Origin: Sphagnum magellanicum
Taxonomy: Eukaryota; Streptophyta; Sphagnopsida; Sphagnales; Sphagnaceae
DNA: 64,000 nucleotides
Reading direction: 5' to 3'
Assembly (NCBI GenBank): GCA_021904315.1
Contig: CM038918.1
Location: 6,277,349 to 6,341,348 of the forward strand
Shown here: piece by piece, positions 22,924 to 36,300 of the stretch
How the letters are laid out: every line of letters starts with the position of its first letter
Position numbering within the stretch: the stretch's first letter is position 1
Notes under the pieces: generated by a model
Told to the model about the DNA's origin: nothing
Database searches by the model: none
What the model saw: only the letters and a program-made list of their open reading frames with translations
Program-made: the position numbers and the translations under genes

Positions 22924-25440
22924 ATGGTTATGGTGGTGCCACGCTTACAAGGCTTGGCTTCTCCTAACTCTCTCTCATTCCTTGACAAGAGGATCGCAAC
23001 AAGACTTCTCCTCCCGAATGCACTGGGCAGTCGTCGACTTCGGTTTTCAGCCACAACTCGCTTAGGGTGGTGTGGTGATGAGCCCTTGCATCATCACAAA
23101 CAGCAAAGCACTGCTCTGCATGCCACAACAGTCATGTCCACTGAGGATCTGGGAGCCGTAGAAAGAGCAGCACCTGTCTCCACACCTGAGGTACGCCACA
23201 TTGCTCTTATATGCATATTGTGCTAGTTCAAAGCACGTGAGGATCTTGTCTTCTTCAGGTTGGAAGTGTACTTGGTGCAGCAATTAGAAGAATAAACTTG
23301 GAAGCAACGGAATCCACGACAAAGTTCTGTCATCACTTTCTCTGCATTTTATGTGTTTCATGAGTCAAGAAGGTTCAAAGTTGTTCAAAGTTGCCAGATG
23401 TTTGGTACAATCTCTGGAATCTGGTTGTCCCTTAAAGCAACTTCATCGTCAATGCCATGGTGTCGCTTGCCAGAAAATATGACCAGTGCAGCAACTACTA
23501 AGCAGCGATTTGAGAGTAACAAAGTAGCATTTGAGGGAGTGCAAGTGCAGCTGTTGATTGGCACAAATATTGAGTGAGCAAGATTTCTGCTGCAGATGGA
23601 GGTGCTGCTGGACATGCTTAAATGGGATAAGCAAGGGTTGTTGGTGGCTGTCGCACAACATGTTGATACAGGGGCAGTGCTTATGCAGGGCTTTGCAAAC
23701 CGTGATGCAGTTTCTGCTACACTGGCTTCTCGAAGGGCCACCTTCTACAGCCGCAGCCGCTCTTCACTGTGGACCAAAGGCGAGACTTCTTCCAACTTCA
23801 TCCACATCCTTGATGTTTATGTCGACTGTGACCGAGATTCTGTATGACATTTGCCCATGACACTCACTTGCTTTGCAATTCCCTCTTGACAATGGATCTT
23901 CTTCTCTAACAGCATGGAAAAAAATGTTTCAGATGTGATGAGGATTTTGTTGCTGTCATTTTGGAGGATTTTATGCATTTGAGTGTGAATTGAATGATTT
24001 TGATGAGTGATATTTCTGTTGTGGCAAATTGTAATCACAGGAAATACTGTATGAGCTTGGTTTTGATTCAAAATCACTCACTGTTAACTGAGATGACTCA
24101 TGGGAAATACAGCATGTGCTTTGGTTTTGATTTGTAAAGTGTTTGCTGTGAACTGAGATGACTCATTGTAAATGTATGCAAGGGTGTTGCAGATCATATA
24201 TCTGGGAAAGCCAGATGGACCCACATGTCACACAGGTGCTGAAACGTGCTACTACACATCTGCTTTACAGGTTAGGAGGGGTCCACAACTCAGTTGTCAG
24301 GCAGGATACTTGTCTTGCACAGAAGTTCATCCTTTGTCAATTCTTGATTTTGCATATATGTTGTGTTTCTTTTAGGGCTTTGCAAGCAACCCAGGGTGGG
24401 TAAGTAATGACCTATTATGCATGTTAGTGCTATTTGTATAGTCTATGAAGTATTGAACACAAAAGGAAACAATCTTCTCTCCCCATGAGGATGACCTCTG
24501 ATTGCAATGTACATATACATTTTGACCCATGTGTGGTCAGCAATAGTCCTTACTTTGATTTGGGGAACTCAGGCTATACATCTCTCCACCTGACAGATGT
24601 CAATGGAGCTTTTAGGATGAGTGCAATTGTGTGCTCCAACTTGATAACTTTGCAGCAGAGAGGCAAAATGTCAATAGATGTTTCTGATGGTACAAATTAG
24701 TGTGGACATTTGTAATTTGACTATGTGTAGAAGGAATCAGTATCTGACAAATAGTTTGCACCTTGTCAGCTCCTGCAGGGAGGGGGTGCCAAACCACTTC
24801 TCCCAACTTTGCTTTCACTGGAATCCACCATTGCTCAGCGGAAAGCTGAGGAAGTAACAAACCTGGCAGCAAAACCCTCCTGGACAAAACGCCTACTTGA
24901 AAATCCCAAGTTACTTTGTTCCAAGATCCGGTAGGTGTGAATTTTCGACCCTCTCCACTTGGTGGGAGAACTTCATGTTGAGATTTTGTTCCTTATGTTT
25001 GCTTTTGCCAACATGTGGAGGAAAGAAGAAGTCTGCAATGTTTACATTTGTTGGAAGTCTTCCTCGCTTTACCAAGTAGGATGCATAATGAGATGAACAG
25101 GGATAATGAAACAATATATTTACTGTGAGATATTGATATGGATTAATAAAGTCTTTCTGAGCTATTCTCATGTTAGCATTTAGGATGCCTGATGGGTTGA
25201 ACATGTCTGTGCCCTGCATGTTTTTATCTTGGCAGAGAAGAGGCGGATGAACTATGCCAGACTCTTGAAGCATCAGAGGGCAAAGCCCGGACAGCATCAG
25301 AGATGGCAGATGTCTTGTACCATGCAATGGTTTTACTAGCAGCTCAGGATGTTAAGCTGGAAGATGTGCTGGCCACTCTCAGGGCTCGTTTCACTCAATC
25401 TGGTGTAGAGGAGAAGAACAGTCGATTGAAGCAAGTCTAG
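22924..25440 (+). CDS. HISN2: Histidine biosynthesis bifunctional PRA-CH/PRA-PH enzyme (HISN2, HisI/HisE)
   Basis: This plastid enzyme catalyses steps 2 and 3 of histidine synthesis: phosphoribosyl-ATP pyrophosphohydrolase and phosphoribosyl-AMP cyclohydrolase. Exons: 22924-23190, 23596-23841, 24193-24270, 24376-24399, 24779-24930, 25236-25440, closing in phase to about 323 residues. The first about 80 residues look like a transit peptide (Arg/Ser/Leu-rich, few acids). The cyclohydrolase half has VLMQGFANRDAV, RSRSSLWTKGETS, the metal-binding DxDxD as DVYVDCDRDS, and GPTCHTGAETCYYTS. The pyrophosphohydrolase half has REEADELCQTLEA and SEMADVLYHAMVLL. The order cyclohydrolase then pyrophosphohydrolase is the plant and bacterial HisIE order. 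The 24-nt exon at 24376-24399 is tentative: skipping it keeps frame. It looks intact. Confidence 0.93.
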
Positions 25441-27984
25441 CTAATATTTGCATCAAATCTCTCATAGCTTATCCTCAACAGTTGTTAGGCGGATAACTAT
25501 TTTTGAAGATGTTTGAAATAGTCTGAGTGCAATCACAGGTGTAGTTGAAATCATTGTGCTTTTCTAGAGCATCTGAGTGAGAGAGCTTAGTTGTCTTTTA
25601 AAATTCCTCTTTGGAGCAATGGGAGGGGGACACAGAGATGCATAATTGGAAGTCAATGTAGAGTGCTATCCTTTCATAGCACAAATTGGTTGAGATTTGT
25701 TGCATAAGGTTCGGATTTGTTTGCACTTTGTGGTTAGCACATTTGAGTTCCAATAATATGAATGTTTACTTACCATTTCCATGTTTTTCTTAATGACCAT
25801 TGCACAATTGGGTGCAAGAAAGGATTTATTATTGGAATGGGACCATTATGGTCAAATATTTTATGGTCATTCCCTGTTTGTTGAATCTCATGAGCCAAAG
25901 CAGCTGATAAGTTTGCATACGGAGTTTTCATTGCACAGGAGGAATATTAGAAGCTTGATGGTCAGATACTGAAATCGCCATAGTGGGTGAAATTTGCTAT
26001 GGTGGGAATTGGACTATTGATAGTTGGTATTATTGATCATTCAAGTTAAAAGAGTCTTTACAAAAGTGAGGCAAAGTAGGCTTGCAATAGTGTTTCCCAA
26101 AAAATACATTTATGAACAGCAGCGACCCAAATTTTAGCATTCATAAACATGTCTATTCCACTTTGCACAACCTTAAAATTCCAATAATTTCATCTTTAGG
26201 ATTTTTCACTTACAAATGAATACAACCTGTCTGGCAAGTCATGTTGGCTTGCCAAAATTTGCACCTAAAACAACCATGATTCTTTTCATTGAGATTTACC
26301 AAAAAAAGTTTAATTAAAACTAAACATTTAATGAACTTAATTTGGGACAATTTTCCAAGTAACTCATACTCTAATGAATTTAATTCTACATTGTTTTGGA
26401 GGAGGCTTCTTCCACTATTCGGAGTTGATTGAATAAGTGTTTACGAGAGTTGGGCTTCAACTACATAGTTATAGTTGATGATCATATGTAAATATTAAAT
26501 TACAACTAGCCCCTTGTTAACTTTGATCACTTCTAAGGCTTTGGTCAATCTTTCTAAATAGAGTAAGAGTTTGCAATTATCACTTACTCTCCATTATAAC
26601 AAGTCTGACTAAGTCTATTAGTCTTTCTATCTTAGTAAAAGCCTGATATTGCAGATCTTTCAATTTGAACCAAGAGCTATAAAAGTGAATATACAATGGC
26701 TTGACCCCCAAAGTTGGATCATATGTTATCATACTGCGAGACTTGGTTCATAATACCAAAGATGATACCATCAATAGCATTATGTAATATAAAAGACCAA
26801 CCCCAACCATTGTCTTCTACAAATGTTGGTCTTGTATGTGTGAAATTTATTTATAAAAGATCAACCCCAACTATTGTCTCCTATGAGTATCGGTCTTGTA
26901 TGTGTGAAATTCATTGAGATGGTTAGATACACATATGCAAGAGAATCAGAAATTGCTCAGGAAGAAGAATTAGAAGTGTTTGGAACTACATTTGCCCCGC
27001 ATACAATGTTAGAGAGGTTCCTATTTTGGAATCTGCAACCAAGGCAATAACCCTAAATTATGAATACACATTCGAACCCCTAAGCATATACATGTATCGC
27101 ACAACAATGTAAAATCCCTCATTTGGTCACAATCAAGAATGAAAAAATTTCCCATGGGGAGCCCTAGAGTATAGAGTTTACATAGTAAGTAGTGCTTCTT
27201 TCATGGGTCTGAATTGTGGATGTGTTTTGTAAATGCATTTCTGTGCAACTTTGTAGTTGATGACATACCTTAAACAGCCTTATTGCACATCCTTCCTTTA
27301 TAGAAATTAATCCATATTCAACTAATTTATGGAACCATATAGACACTGAATTAGACTTCACATAAATTTCATTCATAATGGAAAAACTAACTTGACAACA
27401 CCAATTGTTGACTTGGAACTAGGCACAGAAATTTATTCTTAAAATGATTCAAATAATTAAATCGTATATGGGCTACTTCAGGTTGCATCCTTCCACTCTA
27501 AGCTCTTGAAGCTTTCAGCAAATATATATATACAAATTCATATTTCTTACCGAATTTCAGATTGGCTCCCTTCATTGTCAGTCACAGCAAAGACTCCATT
27601 GCCCATCAGACATCTACTTTGTGCCCTGTACAAAGAGCACTATACAATAAACAAGATTACATATACACCTACAGTTCCTGTCTGCACATAATAAACACCT
27701 GTTGCATCAATTGAATGTATCCCTTGATTACCCCAATCATTCTACCAATTAAATGAACCAATGCATAATTGTCAGCAAATTGTCAGTATCTCCAATGTTC
27801 TCTAAAAAGCTGTTTTTAAGGCTGCCAATAGGTAGCATACTTGTGTCAAGCACACATTCAGTTCCAGTAAAGTCAAGTGCAGTTCTTCGGCCAGGTACAA
27901 GTTACCCAAATGACATGCCAGAGTGAGAGGAAGAGAAGAGAATCCAAGTAGGGCTCCACTGCTTGAAACACAGTAGCACCGATG
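25441..27984. other. Intergenic spacer between convergent HISN2 and DnaJ-ferredoxin genes
   Basis: AT-rich spacer, with probable 3' UTRs at either end. Apart from the 64-bp tandem duplication at 26789-26916, I see no gene, RNA or recognisable transposon. Confidence 0.5.
26789..26916. repeat. 64-bp tandem duplication with internal inverted repeat
   Basis: Two adjacent 64-bp units (26789-26852, 26853-26916) share AACCCCAAC and GGTCTTGTATGTGTGAAATT. In the first unit AAGACCAAC and GTTGGTCTT form a perfect 9-bp inverted repeat; in the second it is degraded. Diverged, so not recent. Confidence 0.75.
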
Positions 27985-30900
27985 TCACTTCAGTGCAGTT
28001 GTCTTCTTTGAGTCTTTCTCATCCTCTGCTTTAGACTTTGAGGGAAGATTGCGAATGCCCCTGTGGTCCACTCCCTGCCGGGAATATTCTCGCCAGCGTC
28101 GTGCAGCAGCTGCTGTTTTGGCTGCTCTCTCTCGTGTACCCAGATCCTCTGGACAAACAGAGGACTTGTCTCAGAGACCAGCTGTAATGATTACACTTCC
28201 TTTCAGGAGATTTGGTTGAACCCATAGATATTCAGAAGAGAGCACAGATTGTAATGTCTGAAACAATTTCTTAGTACAATTACAATCTCCCATCTTTGAA
28301 CCCACTGCCCAGTTGATAGTAAGAACTTAACAGGTCATGGTGACAGCATTATATGGACATACCTCTCTGACCATGAATGTTGTGACTGTTTACAGTAACA
28401 TGGCAACCTGATTTCAAACTGAGAAATTGTACAAGGCAGCCATACCTGGCATGGGATCACCATCACCTCCAGGATTTGACCAGATGCCTTGCCACCATGG
28501 TGCCTTCTGGCTACTGCCCCTCTCCTTCATCATCTGGACACGTGCACGTTCCTGCATGCTCACCTCCATCACTTAGGCTAAGTCCCAAGAGCTGCTGTGA
28601 CAGACTAGATATTTATGTCAAAACACACAAATCGCACCAGGAGAATGATTGTTATTTTAGAGCTTGCAATCCTGGTGACATTACTGTTGAACCCTGCAAA
28701 ATGGGTGCTACACGTCTATTACAACAGTCCCTAGGTAGAGTTTTGGCTGCAAATCCAGGTTTGAATGGTAACTGAACAAATGACTTCTTGAGTCTAAAAT
28801 GACAAGCTATCATACCAGGGCCTTTGCTTGACGCTTTTCCCATCTCCAGCTTGCCTGAAGAACCCCATTATTCCCTCAAGGAGTGAGATAGAGCTCATAA
28901 ATTGAACAGGTGGATGAATGCACTTCACATATCTTCTCCATCAAAGATTGTGGAGAACTCTGACTGCCATCATGGCATGAACTGAAGGGCTTTTCTCTCT
29001 TTTCATACATAACACTCTTACTCCCAACTTCATACCTCAGGAGTGTGCCATAATGACAAGGAAATGGTTGCATTGATCATTCACCTGGGAGAAGACATTA
29101 GGAGATCTGTAGCCCATGCCTGATAGCATCATGCCCACCTGTTCATAACCAATGAGAACCTTCTTAATACTAACTGTCAGCAATGAGCATGGTTAATCCA
29201 ACAGATCAATATATCAGCATACTTGACCTTGAAAGCTGTTGCCAAAAGAGAATCTAGGATCCTGCATCGAAGACATACATACTGAAATATGCAAGCAACA
29301 TCCTCACTGTCCTTGAGTTCCAAGAAGTATCTGGGTCCCATGCTAGTGTATTACTGCAAGCAAACTAGAATGTTGAGACTATTCCTGACTGGAAGTGTAA
29401 GAAAGAGAGGGCACACATTGACACGTTCAATTCTCCTCATTTCATCCTCCAATAATGTCAACTGGGCAGCTGTTACCCGATGTATGCAATCAACAGGGCT
29501 GCAAGATTCAGATACACCTTGTCAACACCGTGAATGCTTGGCATGTTGCCCTCCAGGGCTGTCCTTGAAAGAGTCAATAGCAGTATTCCACATGCAATGA
29601 AAATGAAACCTAATGACCATGATTTCTACCCTTCACAAACAAAAATCCCAGCACAAGTAGAATGGTTGTGGTGAGGCTCAAAACCAGGTCTCAATAGCTG
29701 ATTGTGCCTGTGCAGGATTCCCTGATTGGGACACAACACGGGCCCTTCCAAAGTCTTCTTCTATGGCGAACGTGTCTGGTGCTGTGTTGGCACAATTCTT
29801 ACAACCTGCAAGACAACCCAACCTCATATTTCAGGTGTCACAGGTGCTTGAGAGAGTACATACTGATGCTGTGTGAAGGGCGACTAGAATCAGAATGGTC
29901 AAATGAAGTATTAAAGCAATCAGAGCAAAACGTGTTCAACCTTCATTCCTGAGCTCTGAAGGCCTTGCAAATGCACAACCTAGGTGTCAGGCCATTTGAG
30001 ATCATTTTTCATGAAAGGGGAAATGCAAAAATATCAATGGCCTCCCAGTGATGCAATGACCCATTGAATCAAAGGGCATTACTGTTGCTGAAGAACCAAA
30101 ATAAAATTTGAACCAAACTACTTCTGCAGTAATTATCAAACTCATGATCTACCACACAGAAACAGCTTGGCTGATTTTTTTCCAACAGACCATAGATGCA
30201 ACTCTATGAGATCTAGTTTTAACCAAAGAGAAACAGGATATCTGACCAATGCAGGTGAACTCATCAACGAAAACATGGTCACGCTCATGGGCACGATTTA
30301 GAAAAGGGTTGGTGGATGTGAGTGCATAGCCATTGATCTCATCATATACCATGCGCTGCTCTGGATCACTCAGCACCTGCAGCTCACAGGTACCAGATGA
30401 CTAGATTCAAATCCTAGTGTACAAACACAATAATGAGTGGAAAATCAGAGCACAGCTACAAACCTTCTTTATTGCACATCTTCATGGTCTCTAAAGAGTA
30501 GGAAATCCAATAGATGCAAACCATCTGAATTTGCAAAAGAGACAGGTAATAAAAAAAACTGTGTGATGTCTTGACAGGGCACCTCATATATTTCATTAAC
30601 AAACATACAGAAGTCCGTCGACTCTGGATGGTTGCCACTTAAGTCTGGGTGGCAGGACTTCATGCACGAGTAATAAGCCCTTTTTATCTCGTCTGCAGTT
30701 GCATCCGAGGTCTGCAGAGTCAAAGCAAAATATATGCTTTAGTTATCACACACTAACACATAACACAAATCAAGGACTATCACACAATCCTACAAACAAA
30801 TCCAGGATTCCATTCTCTCAATAACTGTTTTCCACATATTCTAGAAGCAAGCTTTTCGCGTTCTCCTTCCTATTGAAGAATCTCCGATTGCTTCTCAGAA

Positions 30901-31353
30901 AATGTCTGGCATGCTCATCTGTCTGCAAACCCTGTTCTATGGACCTGACAGCTTTATGTTCGCGGTTTGATCTGCCACATGTATGTGCTCCGGTTTGAGA
31001 GATCTTCTAGTGGAAGCATCTTCAGTTCGGATGCCTGAAACACAGTGTAGAAGCGATGAAACAAACAGAACGGCAACAAAACAAAACAAAAAAACAAATC
31101 TCTGGAAACAGCACAGCCTGGGAGACAATACCAAGCCAAGAACGGAATAGAAGTCGTCGGCAACTGTTTCGCCATAGAGGTCGATGTCGCCATCCCCCAC
31201 TATCCTTGCCCGCACTCCAGTAGACCTCCCGCGGATCTTCGCGTCTGCCGGGACACCTTTGATGAACACGGGAGCGAAGAAAGAACTCGAGGCGTTGGCA
31301 ACTCCTCTAATGCCCTTGCATGTCATCGCCACCGATGGTAGCAACAAAGCCAT
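27985..31353 (-). CDS. Chloroplast DnaJ-ferredoxin fusion protein (DJC76/77/82 type)
   Basis: J-domain co-chaperone fused to a [4Fe-4S] ferredoxin-like domain, a plant and algal plastid family. Exons: 31353-31132, 30711-30583, 30376-30247, 29805-29685, 29498-29417, 29138-29085, 28854-28816, 28551-28446, 28148-27985, closing in phase to about 348 residues, close to Arabidopsis relatives. The N-terminus (MALLLPSVAMTCKG...) is transit-peptide-like. The J-domain runs from DDFYSVLGL through MKSCHPDLSG, with the HPD motif that stimulates Hsp70. Cluster cysteines are in TCIGCKNCANTAPDTF and, across an intron, ETCPVDCIHR. The C-terminus has RWEKRQAKA, SWRW/PWWQGIW and a lysine-rich end. The ATG at 31353 is preferred over an in-frame frame extending to 31512, whose extra part is a CGA-repeat-encoded poly-Arg. 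A redox-responsive chaperone role is inferred, not shown. Confidence 0.93.
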
Positions 31354-33357
31354 GGTTATAATGAGCCTTGGAATCAAAATACAAAACCGACGACGACGAC
31401 GACGACGACGAGTCTTTTTCTTCTTCCTAACCTCGGCGTCAATCACTCCAATCACAAACTGATCTTTTCTTCCTTCAATGTGCCCTTGCTCACTACAAGC
31501 AAGCAATCTCAAGGCTGTTATTGCCTTGGTTCTGCTTCAGGAAACACAAGAGAATAGCAATGTTTCTCAAGGCACAATTCCTCCTTATACAGAGCTCCAG
31601 AGCTTGCAAGTGTACATCCATCTCCCTGTGTGACTGACTACTAGGCACCTTTCCTTCTTCCCCTTTCACATCCTTGTCAAACAAAGCTCCAGGGAGTGGT
31701 CATATCGGCATGTCCCGAGCACCAAGAACACCGAGCGCACACACAGATACACATACAGGGTTCAATTTGCACAGAGCTTCATGGGATGCAGAAACAAAGG
31801 CGGACAGTAAGGACAGTTTTGAAAAGTTTTTGGTGAATCTTCTTTCTTGATGGCCCGTTGCTTCTTTCTTTGCACATGCTGCCAAAACAGGAGCGTTAAA
31901 TTTTTGTGTGCAGATGCGATGATTCTTCTGCCGCCTGGCGTGTCGGGGTTGTTGCTGCTGCGATTGCTGCCGTGTGTGGCTCCGGTTCCATGGACCGCGG
32001 ACATGCGCAAAGAGACACCCCTCCTTGCACGACACTGCACGCAGGCACGCACGCACGCCAGAAGAATCACGCGCGCACGCAGCCTGCAATGCACAAGACG
32101 GCCCACCAAGTGACCAGAGCGCCACCATACGCGGCGTGACTGGTAACCGCCTGGTATTGAATTTTCCAGAATCTAATAACCTACCTGGATGACATGATTA
32201 TCATCCAGGCTTGTGTAGGGGATCATACATACATCGACCAAAGCTCGTTAAGGCACGGGTATTTACATCCTCCCATCCATTGCTCATGAGAATCAAGATG
32301 CCCTTTTTTTCATCCATGCAAAGAGTGATTACAAAAATCTTCATCGAAGTAAGAAGGGTTATGAAATAAGTGGGCCAATAAAGAGCCCCGGTGGGTTGTA
32401 CCTTGTGTTAACTAATAGGTCACTAATGAAACAAATAAAACCCTAAACCCAAACATATGAATTTGTAAGTCTTCAAATGACTTACAAGCTCAGTTTTTGA
32501 AATTCTAACTAAGTTTTTACACAATGCCCTTTGTACTTACTTTGATGTATTTCCTCTTAGGTTTGAATTATTGTGTATTTTTTAACATCTTTTGACCTAG
32601 TTCTTGCATGAGTGTTTTCTTATTAGTCCAAGGTTTTTTTAATGGTCCAAAAGGTCACTTAGCTTATTATCACACTTTTCTTCCTATATTTTGAGGGGAT
32701 GTTGGTTGGGTTTCATTTTCCTATTGTTGCCACCACCCCCAATAACAATTTTTAAGGACTTCGGCACTTGTTGTTTCATGTGTTTCATCCTTTTGATTTT
32801 TGACTAATTGATGTATTTTCTTGTTCAAAGATTTTATTCACATTGAATCAAACAACAAAACAACTTTGTTTTGTTTTGCCTTCAATCTTATGATGTAACA
32901 ATAGGCTGAGGTAGGTGTGTATAGTAATAGAAGACATAACCGTTGACTCAAGAGATGAACACATGATGATGCCAAATTATCAAACAGCTGAAAAATGTAA
33001 CAATCTGACATTATTGTGCCCAACTTATGGCAGGTTCGCATGCTTACAGACAATTTCAGTTCTAGATCCACAAGTCTAAGATCTGCTTCACTTTTAGTTC
33101 AAGACCATGGAAACCCATGCAATGGTCCAGAAATATAACAAGTTACTGTTTCATTTAATACAATCCACAAATCTTTTTCTACAAACTCTAGACTCTTTAC
33201 CATTTTGGATTTTGTTACCTCGTCTAGCTTTTCATCTTGATCTGTAATCTCAAAAGCCTTTAGAACCAAGACCCATAAAGAAAGAAGACTACTGGTATTT
33301 GACAAATGGGAATTGACCATTTCTGTACTAGTAAATTGACCCTAGACCTGTCGGGGC
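31354..33357. other. Promoter side of DnaJ-ferredoxin gene and 3' flank of VPS2-like gene
   Basis: A CGA trinucleotide run (about 31387-31411) sits just upstream of the DnaJ-ferredoxin ATG. A GC-richer island at 31700-32130 includes a GCACGC-type run. From 32200 to 33357 the sequence is AT-rich spacer with no recognisable feature. I see no convincing gene. Confidence 0.45.
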
Positions 33358-36300
33358 TCAAAGATGTCGCAAGGCAGCCAATCTTTCCTCCATATCATCC
33401 ACTCCCAAGCTGCAGCTTGTACTCCCGCAGAATTCAGATCAGGAGTATATACGTTCAAACCCAAACCCTGACCTGGGAAGAACACTACAACTACCAGAAA
33501 CTAACTACTTCGCTAAGCTGAGCATCAGATCCATTTATGTTAAAAATCTGATGGTGCTGGGATCTAGGTCTATTGTAAAGTGTAGAATTTGTCCACTCTT
33601 CTGAACAGGTAGTAGTGATGCCCAACTGTTCTAAGCACATATCTATACAGAGCTGCATCCTTCTAATATTTATGTGCCTTAAGAGAAGGACGAAGTTGTA
33701 CATATGTTGCTGTCATGCATGAAGTTACTATTATGCAGGGGGCAAAATCAAAGACTGTACCTAGTGTTTTCAGGCTTTGCAACCTTCCTCATAATTTTTC
33801 CCTTTGGTGCTGATGACATCTGCAATTTAGATTGAAACTGCCTCAGTTCAAGTATTTCAATGTTGCATGAATCAAGAAGATGTGCATGTAGTAACTACAA
33901 CTTTTTAGGAACTCAGTGGTGAGGACCCTTTAATCCATGAATTTTTTAGTATGGTCAATGCAGCATTTTGCTTCATTAGTTGCGAGCACAATGTAGATTT
34001 GGAGCATCCTTACAACTGAAACCTCCTAACAATGGAAACATGGGTTTAGGTATATAGAAGATGTTACCTGAGTTGCAACATCTACTCCAATTTCATCAAG
34101 CACCTGCAGTATTGAAGACACCCAGATTAGCAATAACATGAACCTGACTCACAGCCACTGGATGCATTAATTCATATCAAAATGGCAAAATGCCACTGAT
34201 TGTGGGACATATGGATAAATTGGTCCAGCAAGCAGATATCAACAGAGAGGAATGTCCTAGAACTGCAACTTGGTAGCTTAAGATTCAGTAACAAATGCCT
34301 CTCAGACCCATATGTCATCATCCACAGCATTTGCTTTGGTCTCCTAATAACTGCAAATGGCATGTGGTAGTCTGGAAGTACCTGGTTGGTTAGCTCTTCT
34401 GTCTCCTCCTCTGCCTCATCATCATCAAGGGTGTCATCGATAGCATCGGACATCATCTCCATCTGTAAAGAGTAAAACATTGGCTCACATATGGCTCACT
34501 CCAACCCAACATCATTACTGTGAAACAGTGAACTTGAAACATATTCAGAACACAAACTCGTAGTGGAACTTGATTTGGACTAACCGTCATATTGATTTGG
34601 GCTGACTGTTTCTGGAATTCCTGCATCACCTTGGCCTGTTTTGCAGGCTCCACTTTCTGCAATCTCAAAAACTGTTAGTAAAATCCTCTCCCATGCGAAG
34701 TTGACATTTTCTGCTTGCATCATTTTCCACACAACATCTGAAGGCTTGTACTTGTGCCCAGTTCTTCCTCCAGAATAACTCAACGATCTCCATGCCTACT
34801 TCACACCCTCCATTGTTATATGACAACTCACATGCATAGTAGAATGTGCAAGTTAAGAAGACTGGCCAGTTGTACAATGGTTTGCAGGGTTGGCAGTTGG
34901 ATAAGCCACCACAGGAGTACCTTGTTCATGGACGCCATAGCTTTTGTTGCCCCCTTCATAGCTCCTGCAACTGCTGTGTTTGCATGAACAGCCTATTTCC
35001 CCACCAGTTTCTCAAGTGAGTTTACACACTATAATGATCCGTTCTGGACCTCACTTTTGCAAAGGAAGCTCTAATAACAGCACCCTGCCAAGATTTGCAA
35101 TGAGAGAATGGATGTAAAGCTAAAACCAATATACACCTGAACAGAGAAGTGGATGTTCTCCATGTCAAATAAGAATTACTTGCAAAGATTGCTTCTACAA
35201 AAATGCAACCACTAGCTTGGCTTCCAGTGATCCCTCTCACCTGTGTGTGAGTAGCCACCCCCCGTATCTGTGCACGGCTACCCTGAAGCTTCGCAATCTG
35301 CTGACGTAACCTTATCAACTGCTGTGCCAGTATCTTTGTTGCCACCTGATCACCCCACAAAACACTCAGAAAATGTGCTGCAACATTGTTCAACTAGGAA
35401 AAAATCCAGCTTGAATGTGTCAGCAATTGCAGTTTGATAACACTTTTCTATTCATAAGCCATTCATGAAGTGGGAAGACATAATAATACCCATGCTCCCA
35501 TGTAGGATTCAGCATCATCTACATTTCATAAAACTACCAATATCATCCTGTAACAAGGAAAACGCAGAAGGGCATGTGGTTGGCAGTCCTGTAATCAATC
35601 ATGACCACATGAAATGCATTGGAACAGATCAAGGATCAACTCTAGCTGGAGCAAAACACACCTCATTTCCAGTTTTTGCAGTCTTCTTGATCTCTGCAAC
35701 AAGTTTCTTCTCCTGCAAGTACCCACACACAATGTGATTACAAGATGCTGGATTTATCATTTCATCCTAGATGCACAATCTTAACATTTTTTTTTCAGTC
35801 CAAAGCTGACAATGGCTGGATGTATTTCACAAAATCCCTGCTGACAATCTAAGTATCAATACAGTGCAGAGGTTGCCAAGATGTACAAAATGTTCTGAGA
35901 GTGCATTGCAGTACCTCTAATTGCAATGATCCAATCTCACGTTCAATCCCTGAAAAAAAATTCATAGTTATACCATGTCAGTAGTTTCAAAACCCTCAGA
36001 AACACCTGTTATGTGATATTGTTTATCATGTTTGCTCATCAACTTAAGACACTCTAGAGAGAACATTCCACAACAAAAACACAATATAAGGAAGTATAAA
36101 GAGAAGAGTCAGGTGCATTGAAAGTCAGGTTCATTGAAAGGCAGACAGAATGTTTAGCTTGATTGCCGCAAGTTCTTTTAGTTCTCTTACATGACCTAAT
36201 CATGGAACATCTCACAGACAGCACAATGTGAGCTTTAGACAATTATCAAACACAAATGCTGCGAGTAAGTATTCTTTCATCTGCCAAGGATTGCAGCAAT

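Noticed and set aside
31700-32128. 142-codon minus-strand open frame in a GC-richer island
   Set aside because: No recognisable domain. Composition follows the GCACGC-type repeats, and it lies in the promoter side of the DnaJ-ferredoxin gene with competing frames on the other strand.
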